A stretch of 64,000 nt of DNA from Noviherbaspirillum cavernae (GCF_003590875.1 NZ_QYUN01000002.1:3658001-3722000); one strand, 5' to 3'; positions 8,005 through 17,960 are shown, numbered from the stretch's first letter. The notes: generated by a model not told the origin, from the sequence alone. Program-made: numbers and translations.

Positions 8005-8946
8005 TCAATATCCTTTCGCAAAATCGACCACGCCGGCGATCTCCCGGCCCTCTTTCAACGCCTGAATCTTGTCCGCGATCTGGCGCGCACTCTGATCCAC
8101 CTGGGTCAGCGCCGAGATGTGCGGGGTGATGCTGATGCGCGCTTCCTGCCAGAACGGATGCGCGGTCGGCAAGGGTTCTTCGCGAAACACATCCAGCTTC
8201 GCGCCGGCGATCTGGCCTGTCGCGATCAGGGCCAGCAAATCGGCATCGACCACATGCGCACCGCGTGCGACGTTGACCAGATACGCGCCGCGCTGCAATT
8301 TTCCGAGATTCTCCGCGTTCAGGATATCGCGCGTGTCCGCGGTCAGCGGCAGCACGCACACCAGTACTTTCGTTGCGCGCAAAAAGGTGTCCAGACCGGC
8401 GTCGCCGGCATGACAGATCACGCCAGCCAGCGTCTTCCTTGTGCGGCTCCAGCCGTGCAGCGGAAAGTCGAAAGCCTGCAAGGCCTGCGCGATCTGCGTG
8501 CCGAGCACGCCGAGACCGAGCACGCCGACGCTGAAATCGGCCTTGGCGAACGGCGGCAAGAACTGCCAGCGCCGTTCGCGCCGCTGCATCTCGTATTCAT
8601 CGGCACGACGGTACCAGGAGAGCACCGCCTGCGTCACATATTCGGCCATCTGCGCGCCCATGCCCGCATCGTCGAGCCGTATCACCGGCACCCCGGCGGG
8701 CAGGCTGTCGCCCAGTTGCAGAATCGCATCGACGCCGGCGCCGAGATTGAAGATCGCCTTCAAGTCGCTGCGGCCGGCCAGCATGGCGGCGCGCGGCTTC
8801 CAGACGATGGCGAAGTCGGCGGGCGCACGATCGCCTTCCTGCCAGACGCGGATGTCGGCATCGGGCAGCGCGCTGTTCAGGGCCGCCAGCCATTGTTGTT
8901 CGGGCGCGCCGGCGGTGGCGTGAAAGAGGATGTTCAGTTTGTCCAT
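8005..8946 (-). CDS. ghrA: glyoxylate/hydroxypyruvate reductase A
   Basis: A 313-residue D-2-hydroxyacid dehydrogenase of the GhrA group. It has the Rossmann motif VGVLGLGVLGTQIAQAL, the substrate Arg in LVNVARGAHVVDADLL, the catalytic Glu in LDVFREEPLP and the catalytic His in ITPHISALT. It would reduce glyoxylate or hydroxypyruvate with NADPH. Its 3' end abuts the HMG-CoA lyase start, so both are likely on one mRNA. A glyoxylate reductase beside aceK-containing leucine genes fits acetyl-CoA flow through the glyoxylate shunt (inference). Confidence 0.9.
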   Translation of the reverse strand: MDKLNILFHATAGAPEQQWLAALNSALPDADIRVWQEGDRAPADFAIVWKPRAAMLAGRSDLKAIFNLGAGVDAILQLGDSLPAGVPVIRLDDAGMGAQMAEYVTQAVLSWYRRADEYEMQRRERRWQFLPPFAKADFSVGVLGLGVLGTQIAQALQAFDFPLHGWSRTRKTLAGVICHAGDAGLDTFLRATKVLVCVLPLTADTRDILNAENLGKLQRGAYLVNVARGAHVVDADLLALIATGQIAGAKLDVFREEPLPTAHPFWQEARISITPHISALTQVDQSARQIADKIQALKEGREIAGVVDFAKGY

Positions 8947-8963
8947 TGTGGTAGCAAGAATTT

Positions 8964-8982
8964 CCTCCCCTTCAAGGGGAGG
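8964..8982. repeat. half copy of family C repeat (CCTCCCC/GGGGAGG hairpin)
   Basis: CCTCCCCTTCAAGGGGAGG forms a near-perfect palindrome in the short gap between the acyl-CoA carboxylase alpha gene and ghrA. It matches one arm of the longer inverted repeats at 45609, 50838 and 60004. Confidence 0.5.
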
Positions 8983-9010
8983 GAGATGCAATCGAGACCT
9001 TCGTACTGAG

Positions 9011-11020
9011 TTACTTGTGCGTAAACGCCAGCAACTGCGCCCCTTCCGCCACCTGATCGCCGACCGCGTACAACAACTCGTCGACCACGCCGCTGGCAGG
9101 CGCTGCGATCGTGTGTTCCATCTTCATCGCTTCCATGATCAGCAATGGTGCGCCTTTTTCGACGGCCTTGCCTTTCTCGACCAGTATCGCGACGATCTTG
9201 CCCGGCATCGGCGCGGTGAGCCTGCCGCCCTCGGCTTCGGCCTGGCCGGCATGCGCCAGCGGGTCGTTATACGTCAGCGCGACATGCGCGCCGCCGGTGA
9301 AGACATGGAACAGTTCGCCGTCGCGCACTACCGTGCCGCGCACCGTCTCGCCGCCCAGCTTGATCACGAGATCCTTGCCGTCGCGCTGGATCAGGCTCAG
9401 GTCGCTCGCTGCATCGCCAACTTGAAAGCTCCAGCCCGTTTTCCGATAGGAAATCGTCACTGCGTAGTTGTTCGTTTCATCGGCATAGTCGAGCCGCCGC
9501 TGCAATGCGCCGTTCATGCGCCAGCCGCTCGTGCCGGCCCACGGATCGCTGGCGACGCCGGCACTTTCCGACGCCAGCAATGAAGCGGCGGCCAATGCCA
9601 GCACATGCTTCGTTGCCGGCTGCGCAGGCGGAAACAGCTCTGTCTGATGCCGTTCGATCAGACCGGTGTCGAGGTCGCACGTGGCGAACGGTTTGCTCTC
9701 CACCAGCCGCTTCAAGAAGGCGATATTGCTGGCGAGGCCGACGATCTGGTATTCCGACAGCGCCTGCGACATGTGCGCCAGCGCCTCGTCGCGGTCGCGG
9801 CCCCAGACGATGAGCTTGGCGATCATCGGATCGTAGAAGGGCGAAATCGCATCGCCCTCGCGCACGCCGGAATCGATACGCACCGTGGACGGCGTGCCCG
9901 CCATCGCACCGGCTCCCAGCTCGAATGCAACCGCATGCGGCGTGCGCGCATGGCGCAGCGTGCCGATCGACGGCAGGAATCCCTTCTCCGGATTTTCCGC
10001 ATACACCCGCGCTTCCAGCGCATGGCCATGGATCGCCAACTCTTCCTGTTTCTTCGGCAATGGCTCACCCGCAGCGACGCGCAATTGCCACTCGACCAGA
10101 TCGAGGCCGGTGATCATTTCCGTGACCGGATGCTCGACTTGCAGGCGCGTGTTCATTTCCATGAAGTAGAACGAACCGTCCTGGTTTGCGATGAATTCCA
10201 CCGTGCCCGCGCCGACGTAGCCGACGGCTTTTGCAGCGGCGACCGCAGCCTCTCCCATCGCGCGGCGGCGCTCCTCGGTCATGCCGGGCGCAGGCGCTTC
10301 TTCCAGCACTTTCTGGTGACGCCGCTGCACCGAGCAGTCGCGCTCGAACAGATAGACGCAATTGCCGTGCGTGTCGGCGAACACCTGAATCTCGATGTGG
10401 CGCGGTCGCGTGAGATATTTCTCGACCAGCACCTTGTCGTCGCCGAAGCTGTTGATCGCTTCGCGCTTGCACGATTCCAGCGCCGCCTTGAAATCCTCGC
10501 TCTTCTCGACGATGCGCATGCCCTTGCCGCCGCCGCCCGCGCTGGCTTTCAGCAATACCGGATAACCGATCTTGTCCGCCTGTTCGCGCAGGAAATCCGC
10601 ATCCTGGTTGTCGCCGTGATAGCCGGGCACCAGCGGCACGTTCGCCTTTTCCATCAAGGCTTTCGCGGCGGATTTGGAACCCATCGCGCGGATCGCGGAA
10701 GCGGGCGGGCCGATGAAGGCCAGTCCCGCCTTTGCGCAGGCCTGCGCGAAGTCTTCGTTCTCCGACAGGAAGCCGTAACCGGGATGGATCGCCTGCGCGC
10801 CGGCGGCGAGCGCGACTTCGATGATCTTGTCGCCGCGCAAATAGCTTTCCTTCGCGGGCGGCGGGCCGATCGGCACGGCTTCGTCGCAGACGGCAACGTG
10901 TTTGGCATTGGCATCCGCCTCCGAATACACGGCGACGCTTTTGACGCCCATGCGGTATGCGGTCGCGGCCACGCGGCAAGCGATCTCGCCACGGTTTGCA
11001 ATCAGGATTTTGTTGAACAC
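9011..11020 (-). CDS. liuD: methylcrotonyl-CoA carboxylase biotin-containing alpha subunit
   Basis: A 669-residue biotin-dependent carboxylase alpha chain. Residues 1-450 form the biotin carboxylase (ILIANRGEIACR at the start; GGGGKGMR ATP loop; MNTRLQVEHPVTE). A linker/BT domain follows, then a C-terminal biotinyl domain with EAMKMEHT, biotin Lys near residue 633. The GTG start at 11020 follows AAGGAG by five bases. The biotin carboxylase and biotinyl domains alone would also fit propionyl- or geranyl-CoA carboxylase. The neighbouring liuB, liuC, liuA and HMG-CoA lyase make 3-methylcrotonyl-CoA the likely substrate. It needs biotin, and bioB lies directly upstream in the same run. Confidence 0.9.
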   Translation of the reverse strand: MFNKILIANRGEIACRVAATAYRMGVKSVAVYSEADANAKHVAVCDEAVPIGPPPAKESYLRGDKIIEVALAAGAQAIHPGYGFLSENEDFAQACAKAGLAFIGPPASAIRAMGSKSAAKALMEKANVPLVPGYHGDNQDADFLREQADKIGYPVLLKASAGGGGKGMRIVEKSEDFKAALESCKREAINSFGDDKVLVEKYLTRPRHIEIQVFADTHGNCVYLFERDCSVQRRHQKVLEEAPAPGMTEERRRAMGEAAVAAAKAVGYVGAGTVEFIANQDGSFYFMEMNTRLQVEHPVTEMITGLDLVEWQLRVAAGEPLPKKQEELAIHGHALEARVYAENPEKGFLPSIGTLRHARTPHAVAFELGAGAMAGTPSTVRIDSGVREGDAISPFYDPMIAKLIVWGRDRDEALAHMSQALSEYQIVGLASNIAFLKRLVESKPFATCDLDTGLIERHQTELFPPAQPATKHVLALAAASLLASESAGVASDPWAGTSGWRMNGALQRRLDYADETNNYAVTISYRKTGWSFQVGDAASDLSLIQRDGKDLVIKLGGETVRGTVVRDGELFHVFTGGAHVALTYNDPLAHAGQAEAEGGRLTAPMPGKIVAILVEKGKAVEKGAPLLIMEAMKMEHTIAAPASGVVDELLYAVGDQVAEGAQLLAFTHK

Positions 11021-11074
11021 GCCGGCTCCTTCGAGGTTGAGCGATGAATCTGTTTTCGTTTTCGGGAACGTTGT

Positions 11075-12106
11075 CTATGCCGTTACTTCACACTTCGCAT
11101 CATGCGTGACATGCCGCACCTGCAAGCCCAGCTTGTCGAGCAGCGCACGATCCGCGTCCGCATCTGGATTCCCCGTCGTCAGCAGCTTGTCACCGTAGAA
11201 AATCGAATTCGCGCCGGCGAGGAAGCACATCGCCTGCACCGCTTCGCCCAGTTCGCGCCGCCCTGCCGACAAACGCACGCGCGCCTGCGGCATCGTGATG
11301 CGCGCCACCGCGATGGTGCGCACGAATTCCAGCGGATCGAGTGGATCGAGGCCATGCAGCGGCGTGCCCTTGACCTGCACCAGATGATTGACCGGCACCG
11401 ATTCCGGATAGGGATCGAGGTTCGCGAGCTGCGCGATCAGTCCGGCGCGTTGCAGACGGGATTCGCCCATGCCGACGATGCCGCCGCAGCAGACCTTGAT
11501 GCCGGCATCGCGCACGCGACCGAGCGTGTCGAGACGGTTCTGGTAGTCGCGCGTGGTGATGACGTCGCCGTAGAACTCGGGCGAGGTGTCCAGATTGTGG
11601 TTGTAGTAATCGAGGCCCGCGCCTTTCAAACGTTGCGCCTGCCCTTCGCCCAGCATGCCGAGCGTGGCGCAGGTTTCCAGTCCGAGTGCCTTGACTTCGC
11701 GCACCATTTCCTCGACATGATCGAGGTCGCGATCCTTCGGCTCGCGCCATGCCGCGCCCATGCAGAAACGCGTCGCGCCATGCGCCTTGGCCTGGCGCGC
11801 CGCTTCCAGCACGGTATCGAGCGGCAAAATCTTTTGCGCGGTGACGCCGGTGTCGTAACGCGCCGCCTGCGGGCAGTAGCCGCAGTCCTCGGGGCAGCCG
11901 CCGGTCTTGATCGACAACAGCGTCGCCAGCTCGACTTCAGTCGGATCGAAATTCTCGCGATGCACCTGCTGCGCGCGGAACAGCAAATCGTTGAACGGCA
12001 GATCGAACAGGGCGGCTACCTGTTCGACCGTCCATGCGGACGCCGTGGAAACGATGTCCGATGCGGCGACTTTCGCCGGGTGAAACGTAATCGGTTGCAA
12101 CGACAT
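11075..12106 (-). CDS. bioB: biotin synthase
   Basis: A 343-residue radical SAM enzyme that inserts sulfur into dethiobiotin. The SAM cluster motif CPEDCGYC (Cys 71, 75, 78) follows LLSIKTGG. Further conserved parts are [29 protein letters not shown] and the C-terminal [34 protein letters not shown]. The start ATG has AAGGAAG seven bases upstream. No other bio gene is nearby. Its place between two genes for a biotin-dependent carboxylase system suggests cofactor supply matched to leucine catabolism (inference). Confidence 0.95.
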   Translation of the reverse strand: MSLQPITFHPAKVAASDIVSTASAWTVEQVAALFDLPFNDLLFRAQQVHRENFDPTEVELATLLSIKTGGCPEDCGYCPQAARYDTGVTAQKILPLDTVLEAARQAKAHGATRFCMGAAWREPKDRDLDHVEEMVREVKALGLETCATLGMLGEGQAQRLKGAGLDYYNHNLDTSPEFYGDVITTRDYQNRLDTLGRVRDAGIKVCCGGIVGMGESRLQRAGLIAQLANLDPYPESVPVNHLVQVKGTPLHGLDPLDPLEFVRTIAVARITMPQARVRLSAGRRELGEAVQAMCFLAGANSIFYGDKLLTTGNPDADADRALLDKLGLQVRHVTHDAKCEVTA

Positions 12107-12215
12107 AAAACAACTTCCTTTGCATCAAAATAAAACGTGAATTTGAGAGAAACGCAGGATGAAACAGGCAGACATCCGCCTCGTTCCGCATCCATGCCGG
12201 AAAAGGATTTCCCCG

Positions 12216-13001
12216 CTAGCCCAGCCATGCCGGCTTGCGCTTCTCCAGAAACGAGCGCACGCCTTCCCTGCCCTCTTCCGAACTGCGGATATCCGCGATG
12301 CGTTGCGCCGTGTCCGCGATCAAGGCATCGTTCAAGGGTGCATCGGCCACATCGTGCACCAGCCGCTTGGCCTCCCTGACGGCATTCGGGCTGTTCGACA
12401 CCAATGCCTTGACGATGCCATCGACGCTCGCATCCAGCGCATCGGCCGCAACCACTTCGTGCACGAAGCCGATGCGATGCGCTTCCTGTGCCGAGAACCG
12501 TTCCGCCGTCAGGAAATATCTGCGCGCCGCATTTTCGCCCATCGCCTTGATAACGTAGGGCGAGATTGTCGCAGGGATGAGTCCGAGCTTCACCTCGCTG
12601 AGGCAGAAATTTGCGTGTTCGGCGACAACCGCAATATCGCAGGCCGCCACCAGCCCCATGCCGCCTGCATAGCAGTCGCCTTGCACTTTTGCCACGACCG
12701 GCTTCGGGCAGGCGTAGATGGTGCGCAGCATTTCCGCCAGTTGCGCCGCGTCGGCACGATTTTCCTCGTGCGTGTAGCCGGCCATTTTCTTCATCCAGTT
12801 CAGGTCCGCGCCGGCGCAGAATGCAGAGCCTTCCGCCGCGAGCACGATGGCGCGCACCGCCTCGTCGCTTCCGGCTTCGCGGAAGGCCTGCGCGATTTCC
12901 GCGATCATGGCTTCGTTGAAGGCGTTGCGCACGTCGGGGCGGTTGAGCCGGATCGCGGCAACGTGATTATCAACTTGCAAGCTGAGTGTCTGATAAGTCA
13001 T
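12216..13001 (-). CDS. liuC: methylglutaconyl-CoA hydratase (enoyl-CoA hydratase family)
   Basis: A 261-residue crotonase-fold protein. It has LNRPDVRNAFNEAMI, the oxyanion-hole segment SAFCAGADLNWMKKM, and GDCYAGGMGLVAACDIAV with the C-terminal catalytic region FCLSEVKLGLIPATISPYVI (Glu). The 'GADLNWMKKM' form is typical of methylglutaconyl-CoA hydratases of liu clusters. The ATG at 13001 starts two bases after the liuB stop, with AGGA inside the end of liuB. The same frame stays open far upstream, but that part only mirrors liuB. It hydrates 3-methylglutaconyl-CoA to HMG-CoA. Confidence 0.92.
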   Translation of the reverse strand: MTYQTLSLQVDNHVAAIRLNRPDVRNAFNEAMIAEIAQAFREAGSDEAVRAIVLAAEGSAFCAGADLNWMKKMAGYTHEENRADAAQLAEMLRTIYACPKPVVAKVQGDCYAGGMGLVAACDIAVVAEHANFCLSEVKLGLIPATISPYVIKAMGENAARRYFLTAERFSAQEAHRIGFVHEVVAADALDASVDGIVKALVSNSPNAVREAKRLVHDVADAPLNDALIADTAQRIADIRSSEEGREGVRSFLEKRKPAWLG

Positions 13002-13003
13002 GG

Positions 13004-14611
13004 TCACATCCTGAACACGCCAAACTTCGTTTCCGGAATCGGCGCATTCAGCGATGCCGAGAGTCCCAGTCCCAGCACCATGCGCGTATCCGCCGGATCG
13101 ATCACGCCGTCGTCCCACAGGCGTGCCGAGGCGTAATAGGGATGGCCCTGATGTTCGTACTGCTCGCGGATCGGCGCCTTGAATGCCTCTTCCTCTTCGC
13201 TCGACCATGTGCCGCCCTTGCCTTCGATGCCGTCGCGCTTGACGGTGGCCAGCACGCTCGCGGCCTGGTCGCCGCCCATCACCGAGATGCGCGCATTCGG
13301 CCACATCCACAGGAAGCGCGGCGAGAAGCCGCGCCCGCACATGCCGTAATTGCCGGCACCGAAACTGCCGCCGATGATGACGGTGAACTTCGGCACGGCG
13401 GCGGTCGATACCGCCGTCACCATCTTCGCGCCGTTGCGCGCGATGCCTTCGTTTTCGTACTTGCGGCCCACCATGAAGCCGGTGATGTTCTGCAGGAACA
13501 CCAGCGGTATCTTGCGCTGGCAGCACAGCTCGATGAAGTGCGCGCCCTTCAATGCCGATTCGGAAAACAGGATGCCGTTGTTGGCGATGATGCCGACCGG
13601 CATGCCGAAGATGTGCGCGAAGCCGCACACCAGGGTCGTGCCGTAGCGCGCCTTGAATTCGTCGAACTCGCTGCCGTCGACGATGCGCGCAATCACTTCG
13701 CGCACGTCGAAGGGCTTGCGCGTATCGCTGGGGATCACGCCGTACAGTTCGCGCGCGTCGTGCTTCGGCTCAAGCGGTTCGCGCAGCACCAGCGAGTGCG
13801 ATTTCTGGCGGTTGAGATTGCCGACGATGGAGCGCGCCAGCGACAGCGCATGCATGTCGTTCTGCGCCAGATGATCGACCACGCCCGACAGACGCGTGTG
13901 CACGTCGCCGCCGCCGAGGTCCTCCGCGCTCACCACTTCGCCGGTCGCCGCCTTCACCAGCGGCGGGCCGCCGAGGAAGATCGTGCCCTGCTCCTTGACG
14001 ATGATGGACTCATCGCTCATCGCCGGCACGTAGGCACCGCCGGCCGTGCACGATCCCATCACCACCGCGATCTGCGGAATGCCCTTGGCCGACAGGTTCG
14101 CCTGGTTGTAGAAGATGCGGCCGAAGTGGTCGCGGTCGGGGAACACGTCATCCTGGTTCGGCAGATTCGCACCGCCGGAATCGACCAGATAGATGCAGGG
14201 CAGATTGTTCTGGTCGGCGATTTCCTGCGCGCGCAGATGCTTCTTCACCGTGATCGGGTAGTAGGTACCGCCCTTGACCGTCGCGTCATTGCACACGATC
14301 ACGCATTCCTGTCCGGCGACGCGGCCGATGCCGGTGATGATGCCGGCCGACGGCGCGGCGTTGTGATACATCTCGCAGGCGGCCAGCTGCGAGAATTCGA
14401 GGAAGGGCGTGCCGGGGTCGAGCAGCATCTGCACGCGGTCGCGCGGCAGCAGCTTGCCGCGCGCGACGTGCTTCTTGCGCGCATCCTCGCCGCCGCCCAG
14501 CGCGATCTTTTCCACCTTCGCCTTGAGGTCGTCGACCAGGCGTTGCATGACTTCGGCATTCCCCTTGAAATCCTCGCTGCGCGGGTTCAGCTTGCTTTCT
14601 ATTTGTGGCAT
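13004..14611 (-). CDS. liuB: methylcrotonyl-CoA carboxylase carboxyltransferase beta subunit
   Basis: A 535-residue carboxyltransferase of the ACCase/PCCB/MCCB family. It opens [36 protein letters not shown] and contains [69 protein letters not shown] and [14 protein letters not shown]. These are close to MccB rather than PccB, whose motif order differs. It pairs with the biotin alpha subunit and is directly coupled to liuC. It transfers carboxyl from biotin to 3-methylcrotonyl-CoA. Confidence 0.93.
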   Translation of the reverse strand: MPQIESKLNPRSEDFKGNAEVMQRLVDDLKAKVEKIALGGGEDARKKHVARGKLLPRDRVQMLLDPGTPFLEFSQLAACEMYHNAAPSAGIITGIGRVAGQECVIVCNDATVKGGTYYPITVKKHLRAQEIADQNNLPCIYLVDSGGANLPNQDDVFPDRDHFGRIFYNQANLSAKGIPQIAVVMGSCTAGGAYVPAMSDESIIVKEQGTIFLGGPPLVKAATGEVVSAEDLGGGDVHTRLSGVVDHLAQNDMHALSLARSIVGNLNRQKSHSLVLREPLEPKHDARELYGVIPSDTRKPFDVREVIARIVDGSEFDEFKARYGTTLVCGFAHIFGMPVGIIANNGILFSESALKGAHFIELCCQRKIPLVFLQNITGFMVGRKYENEGIARNGAKMVTAVSTAAVPKFTVIIGGSFGAGNYGMCGRGFSPRFLWMWPNARISVMGGDQAASVLATVKRDGIEGKGGTWSSEEEEAFKAPIREQYEHQGHPYYASARLWDDGVIDPADTRMVLGLGLSASLNAPIPETKFGVFRM

Positions 14612-14657
14612 TGCTTGTCCTTGTCTTGTTTTGTTTTGTATCGCCTGATTTGTCGCT

Positions 14658-14698
14658 ATTCGCTGTCATTTCGAGCGCAGCGAGGAATGACAGCGAAT
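14658..14698. repeat. family A palindromic repeat, best copy (13-bp arms)
   Basis: ATTCGCTGTCATT at 14658-14670 is exactly complementary to AATGACAGCGAAT at 14686-14698, with a 15-base loop containing TCGAGCGCAGCGAGG. It lies between the AMP-dependent ligase stop and liuB. Copies with the same core occur at 5558 and 31002. As RNA it would form a strong hairpin, so it may limit read-through or protect mRNA ends. Confidence 0.7.
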
Positions 14699-14721
14699 TG
14701 GGCGCATCACGAAGAGAGCAT

Positions 14722-16416
14722 TCACGCCGTCCGGTCTTCCTCGAGCTTCAACTCTTCCTTCATGATTTCGCGCATCCTGAACTTCTGCACCTTGCCCGTC
14801 ACCGTCATCGGGAAGCCTTCGACGAAGCGGATGTAGCGCGGCACCTTGTAGTGCGCGATCCGGCCGCGGCAGAATTCGCGGATGTCCCTCTCTTCGAGCG
14901 CCGCGCCTGGCCGCCGGATGATCCACGCGCACAGTTCCTCGCCGTATTTCCTGTCCGGCACGCCGATCACCTGCACGTCCTGCACGGCGGGATGGCGATG
15001 CAGGAATTCCTCGATCTCGCGCGGATAGATGTTTTCGCCACCGCGTATCACCATGTCCTTGATGCGGCCCGCGATGTTGACATAGCCTTCGGCATCCATC
15101 GCCGCCAGATCGCCGGTATGCATCCAGCCGTCGGCGTCGATCGCCTCGGCGGTCTTTTCCGGGTCATCCCAGTAGCCGTGCATGACCGAGTAGCCGCGCG
15201 TGCACAATTCGCCGGTCGCGCCGATCGGCAGTGTCTCGCCGGAATCGGGATCGGCGATCTTGACTTCGAGGTGCGGCTGCACCTTGCCCACGGTGGAGAC
15301 ACGTTTTTCGAGCGGGGTATCGGTGGTGCTCTGGCAGCTGACCGGGCTGGTTTCCGTCATGCCGTAGGCAATCGTCACCTCCGCCATGTGCATGTCGCCG
15401 ACCACGCGCTTCATCACTTCGATGGGACAGGGCGAGCCGGCCATGATGCCGGTGCGCAGCGACGACAGGTCGAATTCCTTGAAGCGCGGATGATCGAGTT
15501 CGGCGATAAACATGGTCGGCACGCCGTGCAGGCCGGTGCAGCTTTCCTGCTGCACCGCCTGCAGCACCGACAGCGGCTCGAATGCCTCGCTCGGATAGAC
15601 GATGGTCGCGCCATGCGTCAGGCAGGCAAGATTGCCGAGCACCATGCCGAAGCAGTGGTACAGCGGCACCGGAACGCACAGGCGGTCGCGCGGCGTGAGG
15701 CGCATCGCTTCGCCGACGAAGAAGCCGTTGTTCAGGACGTTGCGGTGCGTCAGCGTCGCCCCCTTGGGGAAGCCGGTGGTGCCGCTGGTGAACTGAATAT
15801 TGATCGGGTCGGTGCATTTCAGGCGCGCGCCGGCCCGCACCACCGCCGCATCGCCGACGTCGCCGCCCGCCAGCAGATCGGAAAAGCGCAGCATGCCGTG
15901 CACCGCCTGCTCGCCGAGGTGGATCACCGTCCGCAATGCCGGCAGGCGCGCGGCATGCAATTCGCAGGGCTTGCTCGTCGCCAACTCCGGCGCGAGCGAC
16001 TGGATCATCTCCACGTAGTTGCCGGACTTGAACGCGGTCATCGTGATCAGGGCCTTGCAGCCAACCTTGTTCAAGGCGTATTCGAGCTCGGCCACGCGAT
16101 AGGCCGGATTGATGTTGACCAGGATGAGGCCGGCCCTGGCCGTGGCGAGTTGCGTCAGCAGCCATTGCGCATTGTTATGCGACCAGATGCCGACCCGGTC
16201 GCCCGGTCGCAGACCGTGGTGCAGCAAAGCGCTGGCCAGCCGGTCGGTATCGCGTTGCAGCTCGCGGTAGGTCTGGCGCCATTGCTGATGGCAGGACACC
16301 AGCGCCTCGTTGTCCGGCACGCGCGCCGCCATCGCATCGAAGAAATCGCCTATCGTCTGCTCGATCAGCGGCACCTCGCTGCTGCCGCAGTCATGGCTTG
16401 TCGTCAGCGTTGCCAT
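14722..16416 (-). CDS. AMP-dependent acyl-CoA synthetase
   Basis: A 564-residue ANL-superfamily ligase. It has the P-loop-like [18 protein letters not shown], the adenylation motif [54 protein letters not shown] and the C-terminal Lys in GKVQKFRM. It activates a carboxylic acid as its CoA thioester. In this leucine/isovalerate locus a short or branched acid is plausible, but the substrate is not fixed by sequence. The start ATG at 16416 has AGGAGA seven bases upstream; a longer reading is antisense-like. Confidence 0.88.
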   Translation of the reverse strand: MATLTTSHDCGSSEVPLIEQTIGDFFDAMAARVPDNEALVSCHQQWRQTYRELQRDTDRLASALLHHGLRPGDRVGIWSHNNAQWLLTQLATARAGLILVNINPAYRVAELEYALNKVGCKALITMTAFKSGNYVEMIQSLAPELATSKPCELHAARLPALRTVIHLGEQAVHGMLRFSDLLAGGDVGDAAVVRAGARLKCTDPINIQFTSGTTGFPKGATLTHRNVLNNGFFVGEAMRLTPRDRLCVPVPLYHCFGMVLGNLACLTHGATIVYPSEAFEPLSVLQAVQQESCTGLHGVPTMFIAELDHPRFKEFDLSSLRTGIMAGSPCPIEVMKRVVGDMHMAEVTIAYGMTETSPVSCQSTTDTPLEKRVSTVGKVQPHLEVKIADPDSGETLPIGATGELCTRGYSVMHGYWDDPEKTAEAIDADGWMHTGDLAAMDAEGYVNIAGRIKDMVIRGGENIYPREIEEFLHRHPAVQDVQVIGVPDRKYGEELCAWIIRRPGAALEERDIREFCRGRIAHYKVPRYIRFVEGFPMTVTGKVQKFRMREIMKEELKLEEDRTA

Positions 16417-16465
16417 GTCATTTCTCCTGTCGTGAGTGCCGCTGCGCATGAAAAGCGCTGCGGCA

Positions 16466-16858
16466 CTACTTCTCCGGAAAACTTCCATCCACGTAAAACC
16501 ATCTGCCATCCTCGCGCACGAAGCGGCTGACTTCATGCAGGCGGTGCGCACGGCCGCCAACCTTATAGCGTGCAATGAACTCGACCGTCGCCTCGTCGCC
16601 CGCCGGCACATGCCTGCGCACGTCCAGCCCCAGCCACTTGATGCCCTCATCCTGCGCGACCGCCTCGGCCGGCCGCGTGCGCGGATGCCAGGATGATTTC
16701 AGATAGGCGTCATCCTTCAGCGTGAAGGCGCTGTAGCGCGAGCGCATCAGTTCCTCCGCCGTCCGCGGCGTCTCGCCGCGCTCGATGAAGCGCCCGCAGC
16801 ACGCCGCATAGTCCGCTCCGCCGCAGGGGCAGGGCATTGTCCCTTGCTTTTCCCTCAT
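16466..16858 (-). CDS. YchJ family SEC-C motif protein
   Basis: A protein of about 130 residues with an N-terminal SEC-C zinc motif ([18 protein letters not shown]) followed by the YchJ-type NTF2-like domain: [39 protein letters not shown] and [11 protein letters not shown]. YchJ proteins are small and uncharacterised; the SEC-C motif binds zinc. The ATG at 16858 overlaps the stop of the 28-codon HAD remnant (ATGA), which fixes the start by coupling; the ATG at 16840 is a weaker alternative. It lies in the minus-strand run downstream of the rhodanese gene. Confidence 0.85.
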   Translation of the reverse strand: MREKQGTMPCPCGGADYAACCGRFIERGETPRTAEELMRSRYSAFTLKDDAYLKSSWHPRTRPAEAVAQDEGIKWLGLDVRRHVPAGDEATVEFIARYKVGGRAHRLHEVSRFVREDGRWFYVDGSFPEK

Positions 16859-16941
16859 CGCCGCCGCTCCGGCAGCATCGCCATGTCGCTGATCGCCAGC
16901 GCCCCATCGCAATCGAATGCGACCATCTCGAAACGCGCCAT
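16855..16941 (-). pseudogene. HAD-family phosphatase reduced to 28 codons by in-frame internal deletion
   Basis: This 28-codon frame begins MARFEMVAFDCDG, which is the start and motif I (DxD) of a HAD-IA phosphatase. It ends [12 protein letters not shown], which resembles the C-terminal end of such proteins (a ...DDMxxLP... tail). The roughly 200 middle residues are absent. The frame is still tightly coupled on both sides: TGATG joins it to the rhodanese stop and ATGA joins it to the YchJ start. The most direct reading is a full-length HAD gene in this operon that lost its middle by an in-frame deletion. A sequencing or assembly collapse cannot be excluded from one sequence. The residual peptide cannot fold as an enzyme. 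Confidence 0.6.
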
Positions 16942-17342
16942 CAGGATTTCTTCACCTTCTCTGCCACCGGCGCGCCCGCCGCCTTCCACGCGCCGAAGCC
17001 GCCCTCGATGTGCGCCACCGGCGCCAGTCCCATGTCCTGCACCGTCTTCGCCGTCAGCGCGCTGCGCCAGCCGGCGGCGCAAAAGAAGACGTACTCCTTG
17101 CCCTCGCCGAACACCGGCTTGAAGTAGGGCGAATCGGGATCGACCCAGAATTCGATCATGCCGCGCGGCGCGGAGAATGCGCCGGGGATGACGCCTTCGC
17201 GCTCCAGCTCGCGCACGTCGCGCACATCGACGAACTGCACGTTCGGCTGCGCGAATCTGGCGCGCGCCTCCTCGACGGTGTAGGTCTTGACCTGCGCCAT
17301 CGCTTCATCGACGAGCGCCTTGTAGCCTTTTTTCATCGGCAT
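16941..17342 (-). CDS. rhodanese-like sulfurtransferase
   Basis: A 133-residue single rhodanese domain with the entry motif VQFVDVRDVRELEREGVIPGA, the active-site Cys loop FFCAAGWRSALTA and the closing HIEGGFGAWKAAGAP. Such proteins carry persulfide sulfur between donors and acceptors in the cytoplasm. The start ATG at 17342 follows AGGAAG by six bases and lies 12 bases after the upstream isomerase gene. Its stop overlaps the ATG of the HAD remnant. Confidence 0.9.
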   Translation of the reverse strand: MPMKKGYKALVDEAMAQVKTYTVEEARARFAQPNVQFVDVRDVRELEREGVIPGAFSAPRGMIEFWVDPDSPYFKPVFGEGKEYVFFCAAGWRSALTAKTVQDMGLAPVAHIEGGFGAWKAAGAPVAEKVKKS

Positions 17343-17354
17343 GATGACTTCCTC

Positions 17355-17960
17355 TCAGATGTTGCCGTTCTTCAGCCAGGTTTCGATCTGCTCGAAGCGG
17401 TCGAAGCCCCAGAACGGCTCGTCGTCGACGATGACGAAGGGCGAGCCGAACACGCCGCGCGCCATGGCTGTTTCCATGTCCAGTTTCATCCGGCCCTTCG
17501 TCGCCTCATCGTTTGCACCGGCGAGCATGGCGGCGGCATCGATGTCGAACGCTTCCGCCACGGCGGTCAGGGTTTCCGGCAGCATGATGTTCCTGCCATC
17601 GACGAAATAGGCGCGGTACACGGCCTTCGCGAACGCGACCGCCTTGTCCGCGCCGTGCGTCTGCTGCACCCACAGCATCGCGCGGGCGGCGAGCTGGGTC
17701 GCCAGCGGGAACGGGTCCGGGAACTTGTAGGGAATGTCGTGCCAGCGCGCAGTGCGCTCGAAATCGTGCAAGGAATACGGTCCCTTGATCGGCACCATCG
17801 GCAGCGGCGCGGCGCCGGTCGTCTTGAACACCACGCCAAGCAGTACCGGATGCCACTCCACCGTGCGGCCGTATTTCGCCGCCAGCGCGTCGATGCGGGT
17901 GGAGGCGAAGTAACCGTAGGGCGAGGCGAAGTCGAAGTAGAAATCGATGGGGCGTGTCAT
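17355..17960 (-). CDS. 2-hydroxychromene-2-carboxylate isomerase family (DsbA-like fold)
   Basis: A 201-residue thioredoxin-fold protein of the kappa-GST/HCCA isomerase family. It starts IDFYFDFASPYGYFASTRI, where the Ser replaces the redox Cys and contacts glutathione. It continues HPVLLGVVFKTTGAAPL and ends GVFGSPFVIVDDEPFWGFDR, the conserved GSP-F-V--E-FWG-DR tail. Family members use glutathione to isomerise aromatic-ring cleavage intermediates. No naphthalene pathway is visible here, so the substrate is unknown. GGGAG precedes the ATG by four bases. Confidence 0.9.
   Translation of the reverse strand: MTRPIDFYFDFASPYGYFASTRIDALAAKYGRTVEWHPVLLGVVFKTTGAAPLPMVPIKGPYSLHDFERTARWHDIPYKFPDPFPLATQLAARAMLWVQQTHGADKAVAFAKAVYRAYFVDGRNIMLPETLTAVAEAFDIDAAAMLAGANDEATKGRMKLDMETAMARGVFGSPFVIVDDEPFWGFDRFEQIETWLKNGNI

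Noticed and set aside
9605..11047. Long plus-strand frame opposite the carboxylase alpha gene
   Set aside because: Arg/His-rich shadow of a well-defined gene.
12216..13628. 470-codon reading that would extend liuC upstream
   Set aside because: The first 209 codons lie inside liuB in another frame and match nothing; the ATG at 13001 with AGGA fits the family length.
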